A stretch of 10,043 nucleotides of DNA from Candidatus Aminicenantota bacterium (GTDB taxonomy: Bacteria; Acidobacteriota; UBA4820; DSQY01). The stretch lies in assembly GCA_027365515.1 (NCBI GenBank), contig DAHXMK010000254.1, positions 1-10,043 on the forward strand. The letters run 5' to 3'. The position numbers were made by a program, and so were the translations under genes. This document shows, in pieces, positions 6,848 to 10,043 of this stretch (positions are counted from its first letter, which is position 1; each line of letters starts with the position of its first letter). Under the pieces are notes generated by a model, which had not been told where the DNA came from, ran no database searches, and worked only from the letters and a program-made list of their open reading frames with translations.

Positions 6848-7690
6848 TCAGCGAACGCTCACCTGAATTACGTTGGAAGCTTCTCCGGCCTTTATGGAGA
6901 TCGTAGCACTTCCTCTTGAGAGTCCGGTCACGACGCCGTTGCCGTCCACTTTGGCGACAGCTGCATCGGAACTGGTGAAAGCGGGAACCATGCTGAGCGT
7001 GCTCCCCGCGTCGGAAATGACTGAAAATGGTATTGGCGCGGACTGGCCCGGCTTGACGGAGAGATTCGGGGAGTCGAGCTTGATCGCCATCGGGACGAGG
7101 ATCTTGACCGGAACGGAAAGCGCCGCGCGCGTCTTGCCCATAGAGACGGAGACTTCAGTGGTCCCGCTTGAGAAAATCGTCAGCACGCCGTGCTGATCAA
7201 TTGTTGCCACCCTCGGGTCGCTTGACAGGAATGTAGCCACAGAGAGGTCGGCGGGCTTGCCGGCGTCGTCCGAACCGCTCACCAAGAGCGGGACCTGGGC
7301 ATTGGTCGGGCCTTGAACACCCGTCTCGGTTTGGGCTTTGTCCGTGAACTCCAGCTTCAAGGATGAAGCGATTCTGACGGTCACGGGCACAGTGGCGCTC
7401 AATGCCCCGATAGAGGCCGTGACGACGGCATCGCCAGAGCCGTTGGCCGTGATCTTTCCCGAGGAGTCAACGTCGGCCACCTGCTGATTGGAGGTGGAAA
7501 ACTTCACCTTCGGGTTCTCTATCTGCCCGCCCTTCTGATCAAGCACGGTGACGGTAATCGCCTTTGTTCCGCCCGCGTCGAACAGCAGAACCTTCGCGGG
7601 ATTGATCTTGATCTGCGCCGGCTTAGCGCACGCGACCGCCAGCGCCATCATCAGCACCGCCCAGCCCAATGCATTCATCCTCTTCGTCAT
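6848..7690 (-). CDS. Probable lipoprotein with three Ig-like (Big_2-type) domains
   Basis: The protein has 280 residues. ATG 7690 is chosen over an in-frame ATG at 7795 because it follows a good ribosome site (GAAGGAGAGAAGG) and starts a signal peptide: MTKR, then a hydrophobic stretch to residue 20, then Cys21 in LAVAC. The lipobox is imperfect (Ala at -3), so lipid attachment is likely but not certain. The mature part is three tandem beta-sandwich units at about 26-106, 108-198 and 200-280. Each has the Big_2-style pattern of a strand on K/I, then S(T/S)(N/D)xxVAxVDxxGxxT, then G(S/T)xxVxxS. Such domains serve in surface adhesins and envelope proteins; no enzyme motif is present. It is the first gene of a unit with gap and pgk, 2 bases from gap. 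That linkage is odd, since the partners are cytoplasmic glycolytic enzymes. It is expected in the inner or outer membrane, facing the periplasm or outside. Confidence 0.85.
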   Translation of the reverse strand: MTKRMNALGWAVLMMALAVACAKPAQIKINPAKVLLFDAGGTKAITVTVLDQKGGQIENPKVKFSTSNQQVADVDSSGKITANGSGDAVVTASIGALSATVPVTVRIASSLKLEFTDKAQTETGVQGPTNAQVPLLVSGSDDAGKPADLSVATFLSSDPRVATIDQHGVLTIFSSGTTEVSVSMGKTRAALSVPVKILVPMAIKLDSPNLSVKPGQSAPIPFSVISDAGSTLSMVPAFTSSDAAVAKVDGNGVVTGLSRGSATISIKAGEASNVIQVSVR

Positions 7691-7774
7691 GGACCTTCTC
7701 TCCTTCTCGGAACATGCCGGGTACCCGCGAAAAACAAGAGGCTCCTTCGCGCTGCGCCCGTTCCATAGGGGGAC

Positions 7775-7803
7775 ATTTTGCCCCTCCGCCGGCAATCCGT
7801 CAA
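7775..7803 (-). promoter_or_regulatory. Promoter of the lipoprotein-gap-pgk unit
   Basis: On the minus strand TTGACG (7803-7798) and CAAAAT (7780-7775) are separated by exactly 17 bases. The -35 matches the sigma-70 consensus at 5 of 6 positions and the -10 at 4 of 6. The start would fall near 7768, leaving a leader of about 78 bases. The inverted repeat AGGGG (7767-7771) / CCCCT (7781-7785) brackets the -10 box and could be an operator. Confidence 0.55.
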
Positions 7804-7828
7804 GAGCCCAACCGAAGCGCGGAAAGAG

Positions 7829-7834
7829 TATAAT
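7829..7834 (+). promoter_or_regulatory. -10 box for the EamA transporter gene
   Basis: A perfect TATAAT stands at 7829-7834, 67 bases before the ATG. No good -35 lies 16-18 bases upstream (GCCCAA at 7806-7811), so the promoter may be activator-dependent or weak. It is back-to-back with the minus-strand promoter, whose -35 is at 7798-7803. The two polymerase sites would overlap or sit very close together. Confidence 0.45.
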
Positions 7835-7900
7835 GCAAAGCCGCGGGGGGCGGGCTCAATTCCGCTCTCTTCAAGTTTTCTCGCGGAAGGGACATGAAGA

Positions 7901-8809
7901 ATGAAGGCGGGTGGAGTAAGGGCAATTTGGATCGTGCTGATTTTCGTCTGGGGTTCGACGTGGCTCTTCATCAAGGTAGGCCTTGAGAACCTGCCGCCCT
8001 TCACTTTCGCCGGGGTGAGGTTTGTCATAGCGCTCGCGCCGCTCTGCCTTCTCGCCGTGCTCCGTGGCGCGAAGATCCCTTCTAAGCTTTCGGATTGGGG
8101 CCTCCTGGCGGCCACGGGCTTTCTTACTTTCACCTGCGGCTACGGGCTCGTATTTTGGGGAGAACAGTACCTCTCCTCTGGATTGACGGCGGTCTACTTT
8201 ACGACCTATCCGCTGGCAGGGCTCCTATTCGCCCATTGGCTGCTTCCCTCCGAACCGCTCTCGGCCAGAAGGCTTGCCGGGGCGCTTCTGGCGCTTGCGG
8301 GCGTCGTGGTGATCTTTGCGGACCAGCTCGATTTCCAGGGGCCGATGGCGGCATGGGGGAGCGTGGCCGTCCTCGTCTCGGCCCTGGGCGGCGCCCTGTC
8401 CGGCGTCCTGCTGAAGAGCAGAGGGAGCCATCTTGATCCTCTGATCGTCTCGCTGTTTCAGATGGCCATCGGCGGGCTGCCGTTGCTCGTAATCGGACTG
8501 CTGATTGATGGAAACCCATTCGCGCTCGACTGGACTCCGAAGGCCGTTTTCAGCCTCTTCTACCTGGCCCTCGTGGGCACTTCCTTAGCTTTCGTCCTAT
8601 GGTACCGGCTGCTTCAGGCGACGATGGTCACGAAGGCGCAGTTCATGCCGGTCCTGAATACTCTGGTCGCGGTCTTGCTCGGGGCTCTCGTGCTTCATGA
8701 AAGCTACGGGTGGCGGGCCGCGGCCGGCACGGCCGCCGTCCTCTGCGGCGCGGCTATCAGCCTATGGAAAAACAATGGTGCTGTGGTGAGCCAGCCACTT
8801 TCCGAATAG
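7901..8809 (+). CDS. EamA/DMT-family transporter
   Basis: A 302-residue inner-membrane protein of the drug/metabolite transporter superfamily, EamA type. It shows about ten hydrophobic segments arranged as two similar five-helix halves. The first begins near residue 8 with IWIVLIFVWGSTWLFIKVGL, the usual EamA opening; the second begins near residue 150 (GSVAVLVSALGGALSGVLLK). The family signature near the end of each half is also present: AVYFTTYPLAGLLFA with EPLSARRLAGALLALAGVVVI in the first, and TKAQFMPVLNTLVAVLLGALVL with ESYGWRAAAGTAAVLCGAAI in the second. Members export amino acids, nucleosides or other metabolites, and the substrate cannot be read from the sequence. The start is ATG 7901, with GGAAGGG 9 bases upstream. 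A nearby ATG at 7894 is out of frame. It is divergent from the lipoprotein unit, and kdsB follows 69 bases later under its own promoter. Confidence 0.93.
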   Translation: MKAGGVRAIWIVLIFVWGSTWLFIKVGLENLPPFTFAGVRFVIALAPLCLLAVLRGAKIPSKLSDWGLLAATGFLTFTCGYGLVFWGEQYLSSGLTAVYFTTYPLAGLLFAHWLLPSEPLSARRLAGALLALAGVVVIFADQLDFQGPMAAWGSVAVLVSALGGALSGVLLKSRGSHLDPLIVSLFQMAIGGLPLLVIGLLIDGNPFALDWTPKAVFSLFYLALVGTSLAFVLWYRLLQATMVTKAQFMPVLNTLVAVLLGALVLHESYGWRAAAGTAAVLCGAAISLWKNNGAVVSQPLSE

Positions 8810-8831
8810 ATGAGGGTGTGGCGCCAGGCAC

Positions 8832-8860
8832 TTTACCGTGCTGACCTTAGCTTCTATACT
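8832..8860 (+). promoter_or_regulatory. Promoter of kdsB
   Basis: TTTACC (8832-8837), a 17-base spacer and TATACT (8855-8860) make a good sigma-70 match. The start would fall near 8867, which is where the ribosome site GGAGGG (8867-8872) begins. The leader would therefore be only about 12 bases. Confidence 0.5.
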
Positions 8861-8878
8861 CTTGCTGGAGGGTAGATC

Positions 8879-9607
8879 ATGGAGGTGGTGGCCGTCATTC
8901 CCGCGAGGTACGGCTCGACGAGGTTCCCTGGAAAGCCGCTTGCTGCGATTCTCGGCAAGCCGATGATCCTCTGGGTTCTGGAGCGCGCCGCCATGATTCG
9001 TGGGGTAAACCGGGTGGTAGTTGCCACCGATGACGAGCGGATTGCCATCGCGGTAACGAAAGCGGGCGGCGAAGCGGCGATGACGCCGTCAAGCTGCCCG
9101 ACCGGCTCCGACAGGGTCTTTGCCGCGATTCGCGACGCCGAATGCGACTTGGTGATAAACCTACAAGGGGACGAGCCGGCCTTGGACCCCAATGCGGTTT
9201 CATTGCTGGTCTCGATGATGGCCGAGAACCCATCCGTTCTGATGGGAACGCTGGTCAGCCCGCTCGCATCCGAAAGAGAGTACGCCAACCCGAATGTCGT
9301 CAAGGCGGTTCTGGATGATCAGAATCGCTGCCTATACTTCAGCAGAAGTCCGATCCCCAACCTGCGGGGATGCGCGTTGAGTGAGGCGCCGGTCTACCGC
9401 CACGCCGGCGTTTACGGCTTCAGAAAAGATTTCCTCGCGAAGTTTACCGGATGGCGGCAGGGACGCCTCGAACGGGCCGAATCGCTGGAACAGTTGCGGG
9501 CTCTCGAACATGGCGTGCAAATCAGCGCCGTCGTCGCCGACTGGCCCATGGTGGCGGTGGATACTCCGCTCGACATTCCCATCGCCGAAGCCGCCCTGCG
9601 CACCTAA
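8879..9607 (+). CDS. kdsB: 3-deoxy-manno-octulosonate cytidylyltransferase
   Basis: Activates Kdo with CTP to CMP-Kdo and pyrophosphate, the step that feeds Kdo into lipid A-core assembly of lipopolysaccharide; cytoplasmic. The 242 residues match the family length. Visible motifs are IPARYGSTRFPGKPL (7-21, nucleotide-binding loop), ATDDERI (49-55), PTGSDR (74-79), the metal-binding QGDEP (96-100), PVYRHAGVYGFRK (171-183), LERAESLEQLR (197-207) and VDTPLD (227-232) with the second metal aspartate. The ATG has GGAGGG 6 bases upstream. The presence of kdsB is the best sign in the window that the cell has an outer membrane with lipopolysaccharide. The next gene, pyrG, makes its co-substrate CTP; kdsB-pyrG neighbours are known from other Gram-negative bacteria. 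Confidence 0.96.
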   Translation: MEVVAVIPARYGSTRFPGKPLAAILGKPMILWVLERAAMIRGVNRVVVATDDERIAIAVTKAGGEAAMTPSSCPTGSDRVFAAIRDAECDLVINLQGDEPALDPNAVSLLVSMMAENPSVLMGTLVSPLASEREYANPNVVKAVLDDQNRCLYFSRSPIPNLRGCALSEAPVYRHAGVYGFRKDFLAKFTGWRQGRLERAESLEQLRALEHGVQISAVVADWPMVAVDTPLDIPIAEAALRT

Positions 9608-9882
9608 GCGCTGGCAAAAAGACCGAGGCTTAACAACGCTCATTAATGGCTCCCGGAAGCTATTCTATTGGCAGTTGCAAACGCTATTGATGATTCTTGG
9701 TCACCCAGTCGCGTCACCGGTGCTTAGATAACTACGGATCTAACGAGTGCCATTAAGAACAAACTTCTTGGACATCCCGCCTCTTTCCAAGGGGACATAC
9801 ATACACACTCTATTGCGGCGGAGGGAGTGGTGCTATAATCATCCACCCGGGACATTGGCGGCCGGACATGGAGGTGGTTGAG
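9608..9882. other. kdsB-pyrG spacer, less GC-rich, with short repeats
   Basis: These 275 bases carry no credible gene. From 9608 to about 9810 the composition looks less GC-rich than the flanks. A stem CTTGGA (9767-9772) / TCCAAG (9786-9791) is followed by GGGGACATACATACACAC, not by a T-run, so it is not a terminator. No terminator for kdsB is evident. The word GGGACAT occurs at 9792-9798 and 9849-9855, with GGACAT also at 9770-9775 and 9864-9869. The low-complexity piece could be a worn remnant of a mobile or repetitive element; this is a guess. Confidence 0.4.
9813..9839 (+). promoter_or_regulatory. Extended -10 promoter of pyrG
   Basis: TGCTATAAT (9831-9839) is a perfect -10 box with the TGn extension, which lessens the need for a -35. 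The best -35 candidate is TTGCGG (9813-9818, spacer 15), a poor match. The start would be near 9846, giving a leader of about 37 bases that is too short for a long attenuator. Confidence 0.55.
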
Positions 9883-10043
9883 ATGGCCAAGTACATTTTC
9901 ATCACGGGGGGTGTTGTTTCGTCCTTGGGCAAGGGCATTGCCGCCGCGTCAATCGGGAGGCTTCTGGAATCCCGCGGCTTCAAGATTTCCATACAGAAAA
10001 TGGACCCGTACATCAACGTTGACCCTGGTACCATGAGCCCGTT
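9883..10043 (+). CDS. pyrG: CTP synthase, N-terminal part, cut by the window end
   Basis: Makes CTP from UTP, ATP and glutamine; this is the start of the synthetase (amidoligase) domain. Only 53 codons are visible. They include the family's opening YIFITGGVVSSLGKG with the P-loop-like GGVVSSLGKG (9-18), the segment IGRLLESRGFKISIQK and the strongly conserved KMDPYINVDPGTMSP. ATG 9883 is preferred over the in-frame ATG 9868 because GGAGGT (9871-9876) sits 6 bases before it. No defect is seen. The product supplies the CTP that KdsB uses. Confidence 0.96.
   Translation, partial: MAKYIFITGGVVSSLGKGIAAASIGRLLESRGFKISIQKMDPYINVDPGTMSP

Noticed and set aside
7691..7795. Upstream in-frame start that lengthens the Ig-like lipoprotein by 35 residues
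   Set aside because: The predicted promoter start (about 7768) lies inside it, and a good ribosome site plus signal peptide begins at 7690.
9767..9791. Terminator hairpin after kdsB
   Set aside because: The stem is only six bases, lies 160 bases past the stop, and is followed by GGGGACAT rather than a T-run.
1..10043. CRISPR array, tRNA, rRNA or intact insertion sequence
   Set aside because: I saw no spaced direct repeats, cloverleaf sequence, rRNA-like stretch or transposase frame on either strand.

Overview
The window reads as a piece of a high-GC genome from a Gram-negative bacterium. It carries kdsB, for the Kdo sugar of lipopolysaccharide, followed by the start of pyrG. It also encodes a signal-peptide LysM protein and a probable lipoprotein. 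Protein families such as the receiver/J-like/TPR protein and the Ig-like lipoprotein suggest an environmental lineage of the Acidobacteriota or former Deltaproteobacteria type, or an uncultured phylum. The sequence alone does not settle the taxon. No tRNA, rRNA, CRISPR array or intact mobile element is visible.

Left block, plus strand (1-4588): the window opens inside a RuBisCO large-chain gene that keeps every catalytic residue I can check and most resembles the archaeal-type form III. Its stop overlaps the start of the next gene (ATGA). That gene encodes a 597-residue protein with a degenerate receiver domain, a central domain of uncertain family, a J-like segment and three TPRs. After a 98-base gap holding a clear sigma-70-type promoter comes a secreted or periplasmic LysM protein. 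The block closes at a strong GC-rich intrinsic terminator.

Middle block, minus strand (7803-4661): a good promoter drives a three-gene unit. It consists of an Ig-like (Big_2-type) probable lipoprotein, a glyceraldehyde-3-phosphate dehydrogenase with unusual residues around the active site, and a canonical phosphoglycerate kinase. The genes are 2 and 10 bases apart. Gap and Pgk interconvert glyceraldehyde-3-P and 3-phosphoglycerate, and 3-phosphoglycerate is the product of RuBisCO. The two convergent blocks are therefore metabolically compatible, although no phosphoribulokinase, AMP phosphorylase or ribose-1,5-bisphosphate isomerase lies in view.

Right block, plus strand (7829-10043): a divergent promoter serves an EamA-type ten-helix transporter. 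Next is kdsB with its own promoter and a very short leader. A 275-base spacer of less GC-rich DNA with repeated short words follows, then the first 53 codons of pyrG behind its own extended -10 promoter. KdsB consumes the CTP that PyrG makes, so this pair probably begins a Kdo/lipopolysaccharide supply cluster.

The points most worth a second look are the form III-like RuBisCO translationally coupled to a multi-domain signalling/TPR protein, the divergent Gap active-site flanks, and the Ig-like lipoprotein in the same unit as glycolytic genes.
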